Of a DNA stretch of 14,824 nucleotides, positions 1-8,206 are shown in pieces. The stretch comes from Funneliformis mosseae (lineage: Eukaryota; Glomeromycota; Glomeromycetes; Glomerales; Glomeraceae): NCBI GenBank assembly GCA_910592005.1, contig CAJVPP010002453.1, positions 1-14,824 of the forward strand. Direction: 5' to 3'. The translations under genes and the position numbers were made by a program. The notes beneath the pieces were generated by a model. That model was not told where the DNA came from, ran no database searches, and saw nothing but the letters and a program-made list of their open reading frames with translations. Position 1 is the first letter of the stretch. Each line of letters starts with the position of its first letter.

Positions 1-335
1 AATTATTTATTATATAATTAAAAAATAAAATTTACTATAATATTATATATATTTATAAAATTAATTTAAAAAAAAAAAAATTTTTTAAAATTTTAATTTT
101 TCATAAAAATAAATCAGAAGGGAATTTATAGTAAATAAGCAGGCAAATTTGCTTATAAACTTTTACAGTTTAAAGAATTGATTAGGAATAATATTAAATT
201 TGTTTAATTAACAAATTTTATATTATAATTTAAAATTTCCTAAATTTTTGATAAAATTTAAATAAAATGACATAATTTTCTAATAAAAGGTTGATATTTT
301 ACTTTAAAATAATATCATGTTATTACTTTAGAAAT
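1..335. other. AT-rich flank, no gene seen
   Basis: I see no convincing coding frame here. Two local structures stand out. Positions 139-156 hold a near-palindrome whose decay-corrected form would be GCAGGCAAATTTGCCTGC, and a related copy lies at 8957-8974. Positions 196-218 hold 9-bp inverted arms (AAATTTGTT and AACAAATTT) around TAATT, which is weak evidence in such AT-rich DNA. The stretch should contain the 5' end of the transposon whose transposase begins near 336, but I could not pair a terminal inverted repeat with anything downstream of 2215. Confidence 0.5.
139..156. repeat. Near-palindrome, copy 1 (partner at 8957-8974)
   Basis: The 18 bases read GCAGGCAAATTTGCTTAT. Copy 2 at 8957-8974 reads GCAGATAAATTTGCCTAC. 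They differ at four places (G/A, C/T, T/C, T/C), all transitions, and the version with every C and G kept would be a perfect 18-bp palindrome. This could be a transposon end or a dispersed short repeat; the function is unknown. Confidence 0.4.
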
Positions 336-1471
336 ATGATACCTTTAAAGTTTACAAAAAAAAACATGTGTTTCTTTAACTAAATTATAATATAAAGAAA
401 TTTGTAATTATGCTAATAATAATCCTAATAAAACTCAAAATGAAATATTTTTTTTAATACACAATAAACTTTAAAAATAGATTAAATAACAGTATCTAAA
501 TATTGAAAAAGAAAGATAACTTTTTAGCAATTGAAAATAATAGGATTTATGCTATTTTAAATATTTATGTTAAGTTAAAGTTTTATTTAGTTAATGAGGT
601 GTTAAAATTTAGATAAGTCAAACTTTTAGTAGTTATATATTTATTTTAGATGTAATTTTAAAAGAAAAGCTATTTTTTTGCAAATAATTTGAGTGTGCCT
701 GAAAATATTTTAACTTTTTCAAATGGTTGGATTATATAATTTAAGAAAAGAAATGGTATTCAACATCATAAATTATATAAAAAATCAGCAAGTGCTTTAT
801 TAGAAACATTATCTTAAGAATAAATCTTATTTCTATTTATATATATCATTAATATGATTAACTAAATATTGTTACTTGTTATTCTTGTATTAATAGTAGT
901 ACACTATTAAAAAATTTCTTTTATTTTTTATTAATAGAATAAAACTAGAGTAACCATAATACTAGTATCAAATGTATCTTAAAATTATAAGTTAAAATCA
1001 TTAGTAATTAGCAAATCCTTGAAATTATAAGCTTTTTATAATATTCAAATTTTCTGATTTTTAGTTATGTATAAGACAAATAAAAAAATGTAGATAAAAT
1101 ATGATATTTTTAATAAATGAGTTAATGAATTAGATTATGAATTTTGTTTTTAAAACTAATATGTTATTTAATTATTAATAATACTTTATTGCATAAATTT
1201 GTTAGTTCCTCTGATAAAAATGAAAGTAATAATTATAATAATAATAATAATAATTTTAAAGATAATTTTAATAATAATTTTACTAATGATAAATCTAGAG
1301 AATCTTCAGAAAATGATGAAATAAATAATTATAAACAAAAAGATTATAATTTATTAAATAGGAAAAGTAGTAAAACAAAAAAGATAGTATTAAACTGAAT
1401 TATATTTTTTCTTCTAAATATAATATTAAAACTTTAACTGATAGATGTTAGAATTATTTAAAATTTTAATA

Positions 1472-1569
1472 GTATATTGTTTACTGAAAATGAAAATGAA
1501 AACTATTGTGAATCTAGATAATAATTAAAGTTTTATTTAATGAATTTATAAATAATTATTAAATATAAG
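1472..1569 (+). other. Probable spliceosomal intron 1 of the transposase relic
   Basis: The 98-base segment starts GTATAT and ends AAG. Removing it joins A(1471) to TT(1570-1571) and switches the reading frame so that the motif ending RII.NFN runs on into IKYK.LYI.YLIKEFD. This is the order expected after the third catalytic Asp in Tigger-type transposases. The segment can also be read through as ENENENYCESR, so an insertion peculiar to this copy is the alternative. No strong branch-point sequence is visible. Confidence 0.55.
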
Positions 1570-1636
1570 TTAAATATAAGTAATTATATATTTAATATTT
1601 AATTAAAGAATTTGATCAAAATGCTAATATACATAA

Positions 1637-1703
1637 GTAAGTATTTTTATTTTTTTCATATTTATTATTTTTGTATAAAATCACTAATATTTACTTAATA
1701 TAG
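1637..1703 (+). other. Probable spliceosomal intron 2 of the transposase relic
   Basis: A 67-base segment begins with the consensus donor GTAAGT and ends ATATAG, with CACTAATA at 1682-1689 as a plausible branch site. Excision joins CATAA to AAATAAATTAGATATT and yields NIHKNKLDI, followed one base out of frame by QAINYII, matching the family order (K-L/I-D-x-x-Q-A-I). An acceptor at 1714 would instead give NIHKY-QQAINYII with no frameshift, so the acceptor is uncertain while the donor is strong. Confidence 0.65.
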
Positions 1704-2215
1704 AAATAAATTAGATATTAATAAGCTATTAATTATATTATAAAAACTTAAAAAAGTATAGAACAGTAAACTATATACAATTATTAGGATAAAACTAGAA
1801 TATTATCTAATTCTAATTTTAAATCAATACAATAAAGATTGGATATACTTGTTAATGAAATTCCAGATATAATTTTAACAATTTTTATTAACAATAAAAT
1901 CTGAAATATTTTAGTAAATTATATTCATAATCAAACTTCTCTACCTATTGAAGAAATTTTGATTAATGAATAAATCATAGATATGATACAAGATCATGAT
2001 AAAGAAACGTCTGATACTAATAATAAAGAGAAACTAATTTTAAAAGTTTTATCAAAGAAAGAATTAAAAAAGTAATTCTTTTTTATGAATAACAATCTAT
2101 GAATAATAAATTTAAAATAAATGATTTTAAATTTCTAGATATTATATTTTAGATTTAAAAGCACGTTATATTATATTTTATCAATAAAAGTCAATTGAAG
2201 ATTATTTTTTTTCTA

Positions 2216-2599
2216 ATTAAAATATTTTAATATTATATATATAATTTTTGATTTTAGTAATATACTTATATAATTATATAATAAATAATATGTCTATTAA
2301 TTAATAAAATTAATATATTATATGTTTCTTATAGTTTTTTTATTTATATTTTATCATTAAAAAAATTTTTTTATTTATAGTCATATCTCATCATAATTAC
2401 TGAATATAAGATATTCTAAATATATAATTATAATGAAAATTGTCTATATATCTATTATTATTTTTCAAAATAATAAAATAAAAGTAAATTTTAGAATACT
2501 TACATAAGTTAAATTTTATATTTTATAATCAATTAATAATCTTATATTTATAGCCAATCATAACTTTTCTACAAAACTAATTCTTTTAGTATACTTAAT
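2216..2599. other. AT-rich spacer after the transposase
   Basis: No gene, RNA or repeat is recognised. The stretch should contain the 3' terminal inverted repeat of the Tigger-like element, but the sequence is so A/T-dominated and decayed that I could not locate it. Confidence 0.4.
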
Positions 2600-3151
2600 G
2601 ATAAAACTAAATTATTTAAAAGATAAACTTTAAATAAATAGCTTGTGATATTTATATGTCTCTAATAGTCTATTAATAAATTTTTATTTACACATACATA
2701 TATAGAATCTAAAAAAACTTTATTACAAATTTCTAAAATAATAATATATTAAAAGCTAATAAACAAATTTTTCCATTTAGATATTATTAATAAAATAATA
2801 GATCAGATAAGAATCTTCAACATTTTAAAAATATAAGGTATATTATTAGTTCTTTAAAAATTTTAATTTGAATTACCTGAATATATAAATGTATATTTTA
2901 AAATAAATTAAATATAAACTTGTAAAAAAAGTAATGTAATATTAACTAAAAATTTTGCTGGTATCATATTATCAATAGATCACTTTAGAAAATATTTAAA
3001 TTTATAAGATAAAATTTTAAATTCTAAATTAATTATTCAAAATTTTAATATATTAAAGAGATTTTTGTAATCTTTAAAATTATTAGGCAACGGAAACCGT
3101 TATGAGTCTGAAGCAAAATTAGCAAACTCCTTATTATTTGTTAAAGTTTAT
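2600..3151 (+). pseudogene. Possible degenerate coding frame, family unknown
   Basis: One frame, starting at GAT 2600, reads for about 184 codons with 12 stops, and a further TAA follows at 3152. At this A/T content that is only slightly fewer stops than chance, so the count alone proves nothing. Support comes from the 3' half, which is richer in G and C than its flanks and has protein-like runs: SIDHFRKYLNL at 2972-3004 and LLGNGNRYESEAKLANSLL at 3080-3136. The last 27 codons before 3152 are open. I do not recognise the family. It could be an upstream part of the helicase relic that starts at 3309, since helicase N-terminal regions are variable, or an unrelated gene fragment. Positions 3089-3101 contain a 5-bp inverted repeat (AACGG-AAA-CCGTT) that keeps two CpGs, unusual in this window. 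Confidence 0.3.
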
Positions 3152-3308
3152 TAAATAAAAATTGTAATTTTTCTGATATGAGCAAATTTAATAAATAGTT
3201 ATACTAATTCTTATTTAAGTATTAATTTTTTTATAATTATAATAAAATATAAAAATTGTGACATTTAATAAAATTGTAAAAACTTTAATAAAAGTATAAT
3301 ATTAACTA

Positions 3309-4547
3309 GTAGTTGCACCAACAAGCATTACAGCCTTCAATATAAGTGAAATAATAATTCATTTGATGCTTTTCATCCTAATAATTAATGATAGTAATCT
3401 TGACATAAAAGGGAAACGGCTGAAGTTGCTACAGAATAGATTGGAAAGTGTAAGATATATTATAATAGATGAGAAAAGTATGGTTGGCCACTGAATGCTT
3501 GATCTTATTAATATGCAGCTTCAGCAGGCTTTTCCTGAAAATAATAATGAACTCTTTAGTAGGAGGTCAGTTATTATATTTAGAGATTTCGACCAGCTCC
3601 CGCCTGTACTTGATCTTCTGATATACATAAAAGTTTTACGAGATTCACTTTCTAATAATGGTCTTGCTGCATACATCCTATTTAAGGAGGTATATAAGCT
3701 TGATGTTGTTCAATGCCAATCTGAAAATTCTCAAGAGCAACAGGACTTTAGATCTCTCCTCTTAAGATTGCGTGATAGAGAGTCTACTTTAGCTGACTGG
3801 AGAATTCTTACTACACAATTTGAAGAGAGATTAAATAAAACAGAATGTAGTAAATTTTCTGATGTCACGTTCATCTTAATGAAATAGGTTGATGTTGATG
3901 CAATAAATATAGACTGACTCAGGTCTTTAAACGTTCTTATTGCCAGGATTCTTGCCATATATACAGGCAGCAATGAAGCCAAAAAAGCAGATTTTAACGT
4001 TATACATAATTTTGAAGCATAATTGCTGCTAGCAAGAGGCGTATGTATTATGTTGACATCAAATTTGTAGACAAAAGTTGGCTTGGTTAATGGTGCACTG
4101 GAAATTATCTAGAATATTTTGTTTAGAGAAAACCAAGGACCACCTTTTCTTCCTATAGCAGTTCTCATTTCATTTGAAAATTATAAAGGTCTTATTATTG
4201 CTACCTTAGAAGATACAAAAGTTGTCCTAATTGCACCTATTTGACGTACCTGAGAGAGCAAATCCAGAACATTATGTTCATGCTTACAAGTTCCTATTCA
4301 TCTTGCATGAGCTATTACTGTACATAAAAGCCAGAGACTTACACTACAAAAAACTGTAATAAATCTTGGTGATAAAGAGTTTGCGGCTGGCCTTTTATTT
4401 ATGGCAATGTCTCAGGTCTGCACCATAGGAGATATTCTCTTTCAACCTTTCAATTTTGAAAGACTCCAGCGCATTAAAGACTGTAGAAGGTTGCAAGAAA
4501 AGAAAATCAAAGAAGAGCGACTAGTTTCAATGATATCTAAAAATTGA
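3309..4547 (+). pseudogene. Degenerate PIF1-like 5'-3' DNA helicase, C-terminal part
   Basis: Intact relatives are superfamily 1B helicases that unwind DNA with ATP; in fungi many copies are domestic or Helitron-derived. The sequence reads in one frame for 413 codons without a frameshift. Visible motifs are VVAPTSITAFNIS (motif Ia, 3309-3347), YIIIDEKSM (Walker B, 3456-3482), FRDFDQLPPV (motif III, 3579-3608; family has FGDFxQLPPV, so both Gly are lost), LLLARG and MLT (4023-4059), ITVHKSQRLTL (4314-4346) and MAMSQVCT (motif VI, 4401-4424). In motif VI the arginine finger is now Gln (CAG at 4413) and the next Arg is Cys (TGC at 4419). Nine internal stops lie at 3492, 3885, 3915, 4020, 4068, 4110, 4242, 4251 and 4308. 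Each falls where the family has Arg (CGA), Gln (CAA/CAG) or Trp (TGG), so each is one transition. Walker A is not visible; a short open stretch at 3246-3296 may be its remains. The open run 3495-3887 is only a fragment of this frame and not a gene of its own. The relic is inactive. Confidence 0.95.
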
Positions 4548-5021
4548 CATAAGTTGTAAGAAGCACATAATAACTTGTTTCAACTATAAAACTTCATAAT
4601 TTTCAAAGTTTCTCAAATTTCCAAAACTGCGTTTTTATTTTTTTAAGCAATAAAATATTACATTAAAAATATCACAAAAGTACAATATATTAAAAATATA
4701 ACAAAAATAATAATAACAAAAAACAAGAATAAAGATTTTGTAAAGTAAATTTTTGCTCTAAACTCTCAATGGTTTCGGTTGCTTAGTTATAATATCTAAA
4801 AAGATTCAATAAAAAATTTAACAGATAATGATAAAAAAAATAAAGTTTAACAAAATGTAACGAGTAAAAAAAAATGTATAAATGTATTATTTTTTTTCTC
4901 TCGTACTGATCTTGTTCAGGCGCTACAAGCTACACAAGTTACCCTACTTAGTTTTTTGTTGATTGTTTTGATCTGATCTTATGTAATGTGACAGGACAAA
5001 CGGAATTCTCACGTGACAGTG
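4548..5021. other. Downstream flank of the helicase relic
   Basis: No gene is recognised. Around 4900-5020 the DNA is clearly richer in G and C than the rest of the window and keeps CpGs (for example TCTCTCGTACTGATC and CAGGCGCTACAAG). It resembles the helicase relic in composition, so it may belong to the same insertion. No tRNA or other RNA fold was found. Confidence 0.4.
4662..4706. repeat. Short tandem duplication, 27-nt offset
   Basis: ATTAAAAATATCACAAAA at 4662-4679 recurs as ATTAAAAATATAACAAAA at 4689-4706, 17 of 18 bases identical. This is a minor local duplication in AT-rich DNA. Confidence 0.5.
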
Positions 5022-5141
5022 CAATTTTTCACTTTAATTCCTAAAAGTATATTGTCTTACACTTTACTTCAGATAATAATTCAATTTTTCACTCTAATTC
5101 CTAAAAGTATATTATCTTACGCTTCATTTCAGACAATTAAT
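5022..5141. repeat. Two-copy tandem repeat, 60-bp unit
   Basis: Unit 1 spans 5022-5081 and unit 2 spans 5082-5141; both begin CAATTTTTCACTYTAATTCC and continue with TAAAAGTATATTRTCTTAC. Over the first 50 or so positions the differences are T/C, G/A, A/G, T/C, C/T and T/C, all transitions; the last few bases diverge more. Unit 2 keeps a CpG (TTACGC) where unit 1 has TTACAC. The repeat lies just 3' of the helicase relic in the same relatively GC-rich patch, so it may be the tail of that insertion. Confidence 0.85.
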
Positions 5142-6646
5142 ACATTTATAAATCTATTCAAAATTTACAATTTATAAAATTTAAGTATAGAAAAAGAAAA
5201 AATTAATGAATTAAAAAGCAAAAATAAAAAAAATGTAAAAAAGTGAAAAATAAAATACTTGTTTTATCTGAATCTTTATTTCATAATCTTGAATTGAAAA
5301 ATATTATAATTTATATATATATTCTATTATTATTAAAAAAATAAAAATATGAGTTATTTTAATCATTTAAAATTAAAGAGACAATAGAATTTTTTGAAAT
5401 TATAATAGTTTTTACTACTTGTTTCTAAAGCTAAAAATAGATATTTTATAATCTTATTTATCTATTCTAATCATCTCTTAAAAATTTCAGATTATGATAT
5501 TTATTACCTATTTTTTAAAAATGATATATATTTATATCTTTGTTATCTTATCTATTAAAAGTATTTTTATATTTACTTTTTTAATTAATTATAAAAAAAC
5601 AGTATATCTTATTATTTAAGAATAATCAAAAGTATAATCTAAAGTTAAACTAAATAAAATTTAATAATATTTGATAAATTTTTCTTCTATCTTTATATTA
5701 TATATTATATATATATAAATATAATATAAAATATATTTAAAAGATCTTTATAACTCTTATACTTTTGAAAATATTATGTAATAAATATCATTATCCTTAT
5801 TTATATTAATTGAACTTTATTTTTTAATTAATAAATTTTATTATTAATTTATATATCATTATTAATTAATAAATTATTATTAAATTAAATTAGATATTAG
5901 TTTATTAATTTATTATTTATAATAAAAAATATATATAATCATATACTGTATGATTTAATTGATATTTTAAAAAAATCTATTAAAATATTTTAATATATTT
6001 TAGTATAAATTTATAACATAATATATATTTTTTTATAATATAATAATCAGTAACTTTATTAAATTTAAAAAAAATAAATACATAAAATAAATTAAAAATA
6101 ATCTATTTAAAAATATCAGTTATTTATTATTATAAAGAAAAAAAGTAAGTATAAGTATTTATTTAAAAATCTGAATATAAGTTATCAAATTTATTTGTTA
6201 AGTGTAATTATATTTCTAATTATTAAATAATAAAATAATAAAAGTTTTATATAATATAAATAGTTACAGATATCTTATTTACACTTATTTTTTTTTATAA
6301 TTCTTAAAAATCTTTTTTTATTAATTAGTAATTAATAATAGTATTTCTAAATATCTTTATAAATTTTTTAAATAAAAATAAAAATATTTATATAATAATA
6401 ATAAAGCATTTATTTTTATTTCAATATTCTTATTAACTAAATAATTAAGGTAAATAATAAAATATTATATAATATTTTATAAAGTATTTTTTAAAAGTAT
6501 TTTTAGATATTATACTTAAGTATCTCTTAACATTAAATTATAAATATAAAATTCTAAAATATTTTAAAAATTTAAAATATTTTGATATCTAATGATTATA
6601 AAAAAATAAATAAAATTTTTAGATTTATTATATTATAATATATCTG
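5142..6646. other. AT-only spacer, no gene seen
   Basis: Roughly 1.5 kb of almost pure A and T with short AT microsatellites (for example 5698-5722). No frame is longer than expected by chance and no known motif was seen on either strand. It separates the helicase patch from inverted-repeat element copy A. Confidence 0.5.
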
Positions 6647-6652
6647 TAGTAG

Positions 6653-7453
6653 TTAGAGTTCTAGACGAATCGAGTTAATTCACGAGTTAAATAAGCCAAG
6701 TTGAGTTTAAATCAAGTTGAGTTTATGTTTTTTTGACTCGATAATTTGTGAGTCAAGCCAAATTCAAGTTGAGTTAAATATTTAACTTGACTCAATTTAA
6801 ACTCGACTTGATTCGAGTTAACTCAAATTGACTTAAACAATAAAAAAAAATCATTTAAAAAGAACAATAAAAAATTGTTTGACTTGAATGATTTTTTTTA
6901 TTGTTTAAGAAAAATGATGATGAATCATTCAACTTGAACAATTTTTTTATTATTCAAGAAGAATAATGACGAATCATTCAACTTGAACAATTTTTTTATT
7001 ATTTAAAAAGAATGATGATGAATCATTCAACTTAAATGATTTTTTTTATTGTTTAAGAAGAACGATGATGAATCATTTGATTTGAATGATTTTTTTTATC
7101 GTTCAAGAAGAATGATGACAAATTGTTCAACTTGAATAATTTTTTTTATTGTTCAAGAAGAACAATGATGAATCGTTCAACTTAAATGATTTTTTTATCA
7201 TTCAAGAAGAACAATAATAAATCGTTTGCTCTTCCCCCCTGATCTTTTCATTTTTTTTATTATTTTTTTCAAAATCAAATCAAGTTAAAATCGAATCAAG
7301 TCAAATTGAGTCGAGTTTAAAATTTATATAACTCGAATTAAATCAAATTGAAAGATTTTATAAAATAAATTTGACTCAACTCAACTCGAAAAAAGAGAAT
7401 TAAATAGAATTAATCTTTAAACTCAATTTGACTCAACTCATTTGGAACTCTAA
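6653..7453. mobile_element. Non-autonomous inverted-repeat element, copy A
   Basis: The element is bounded by a perfect 9-bp terminal inverted repeat, TTAGAGTTC at 6653-6661 and GAACTCTAA at 7445-7453. TAGTAG lies immediately outside both ends (6647-6652 and 7454-7459), a candidate 6-bp target duplication. The left arm (about 6653-6835) is made of repeated CAAGTTGAGTTTAAAT-like words and their complements and folds on itself around GTTAAATATTTAAC at 6773-6786. The right arm (about 7270-7453) uses the same GACTCGA/TCGAGTC vocabulary. The middle is a minisatellite (6837-7232) followed by a C6 run (7234-7239). No transposase frame is present. Copy B at 12679-14336 matches both arms. Similar GAGTCGAGTT-rich repeats occur in plants, so the family's host range is unclear. 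The superfamily cannot be assigned from these ends. Confidence 0.8.
6837..7232. repeat. Palindromic minisatellite, 49-50-bp unit, about 8 copies
   Basis: Units start near 6837 (degenerate), 6886, 6936, 6985, 7034, 7084, 7134 and 7184, giving a period of 49 or 50. Each has the order GAAYRATTTTTTT-TATYRTTCAAGAAGAAYRATGAYRAATYRTTCAACTT. At each unit junction AATCGTTCAA and its complement TTGAACGATT would flank a single C, a near-perfect 21-base palindrome in the undecayed form. Today the arms read CATTC, TGTTC or CGTTC and GAACA, GAATG or GAACG in different units, the products expected when one CpG decays on either strand. Some CpGs survive, as at 7063, 7100 and 7174. Confidence 0.9.
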
Positions 7454-7460
7454 TAGTAGT

Positions 7461-8116
7461 AAACCTTTAAAATTAATAATATTATATATATTAATTTTTC
7501 AATTTTTAATTTTAAAATAATTTATTATCTAATAATTATAAAAATATAAATTTAGTTTATTAGATTTATTATATTAAAGCCTATATTAAATAGTAGTATT
7601 TTTATATTTATAAGATTGATAAATAGTAAGATATATGAGTTTAAATTTTTTATAATATAATTTATTATTTATTTTTATCTTTAAAAAATCACTAATTAAT
7701 TACTTTTTTTTTTTTTTAATTTTTGCTAAGAAAACATCTTAAAATTTATTATAAAAGTATTAATTTTTTTAATAATATATTTTAAAATATTTAAATATAA
7801 TCAAAAATAATTGTAATTAATAAATAAAATTACTTATAAATTTGTAAGCAAAATAATTAAAAAGATAATATCATTTATATAACATAAAATTTAATTAATA
7901 TCTAAATATAAAATATTGTAATTATTAAAATTCATATTTTATAAATATATAATATTTTTAGAATTTAATAACTTTAACAAGAATTTACTTGTTTAATATA
8001 TTCCTACTAATTATCATTATAAGAATTTATTTTACAAAATAATTTTTAATTGTTCAAAAATCTACATATTTGTTATATTACTTTTCTTCTTTATTTATAT
8101 TATATATAAAAATGAT
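7461..8116. other. AT-rich spacer, no gene seen
   Basis: No coding frame, repeat or RNA could be supported on either strand between copy A and the nested inverted repeats that begin at 8117. Confidence 0.5.
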
Positions 8117-8206
8117 GTTGCAATTAATTGCAACTAGTAGTAAATAAGCATTACAGAATTATAACAAGTTATAATTAATAAAAATTGAGTTATACCTAGT
8201 TGTAAT
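8117..8206. repeat. Nested inverted-repeat cluster (possible mini-transposon relic)
   Basis: Three structures lie within 90 bp. GTTGCAATTAATTGCAAC at 8117-8134 is a perfect 18-bp palindrome. AATTATAAC and GTTATAATT (8157-8165 and 8168-8176) form 9-bp arms with a 2-base spacer. ATTGCAACTAG at 8127-8137 pairs with CTAGTTGTAAT at 8196-8206, with one C/T transition. Several of these words contain G or C, which makes chance pairing less likely than in the A/T background. It could be a tiny inverted-repeat element or a structured regulatory site; no gene is adjacent. Confidence 0.5.

Larger units (their letters stand above)
336..2215 (+). pseudogene. Degenerate Tigger/pogo (CENP-B type) DDE transposase
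   Basis: This is a relic of a Tc1/mariner-superfamily transposase that would have bound its element's ends and cut and pasted it in the nucleus. Reading from a possible ATG at 336, an N-terminal helix-turn-helix is visible at 376-447 (KEICNYANNNPNKTQ) and continues at about 479-540 (SISQILKKKDNFLAIENN). The CENP-B/Tc5-type DNA-binding domain lies at 613-830, with ANNLSVPENILTFSNGW at 680-730 and FKKRNGIQHHK at 740-772. The DDE core then follows: RVTIILVSNV at 947-976, YDIFNK.VNELDYEF at 1100-1144, LIINNTLLHK at 1168-1197 (family LxVDNxxSH, second Asp now Asn), and FFLLNIILKL.LIDVRII at 1405-1458 (family FLPPNTTSxLQPxDAGII, third Asp kept as GAT at 1444). The tail matches KEFDQNANIHK, then LDILVNEIPDIIL (1839-1877) and FYEQQSMNNKFKIND (2081-2125). 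Stops mostly sit where the family has Gln, Arg or Trp. The frame breaks by one base near 448-480, 610, 670, 1166 and 2071. The first catalytic Asp near 855 is not recognisable. The element is certainly inactive. Confidence 0.9.

Noticed and set aside
1144..1398. Stand-alone 84-residue Asn-rich gene
   Set aside because: It begins at TTG directly after an in-frame TGA, and its first residues align with the VDNxxSH part of the DDE core. It is a fragment of the transposase relic.
3160..3308. Walker A (P-loop) of the helicase
   Set aside because: A short open frame at 3246-3296 is in phase, but no GxGKS/T-like residues can be read even allowing transitions.
3495..3887. Stand-alone 130-residue gene
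   Set aside because: It lies between two nonsense mutations of the helicase frame, and family motifs continue in the same frame on both sides.
3731..3982. 83-residue open frame on the minus strand
   Set aside because: It is the antisense shadow of the helicase relic, with no motif of its own.
4890..4990. tRNA or other small RNA gene in the GC-richer stretch
   Set aside because: No cloverleaf pairing and no tRNA-type internal promoter boxes could be found.
6653..7453. CRISPR-like array, because of regular 49-50-bp spacing
   Set aside because: The whole unit repeats rather than a repeat alternating with unique spacers, and the context is eukaryotic transposon DNA.
3304..8157. Shared words ACTAGTAGT and AAGCATTACAG near 3306 and 8133
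   Set aside because: The words are short, their spacing differs, and the first set is explained by the helicase coding sequence. Probably chance in AT-rich DNA.
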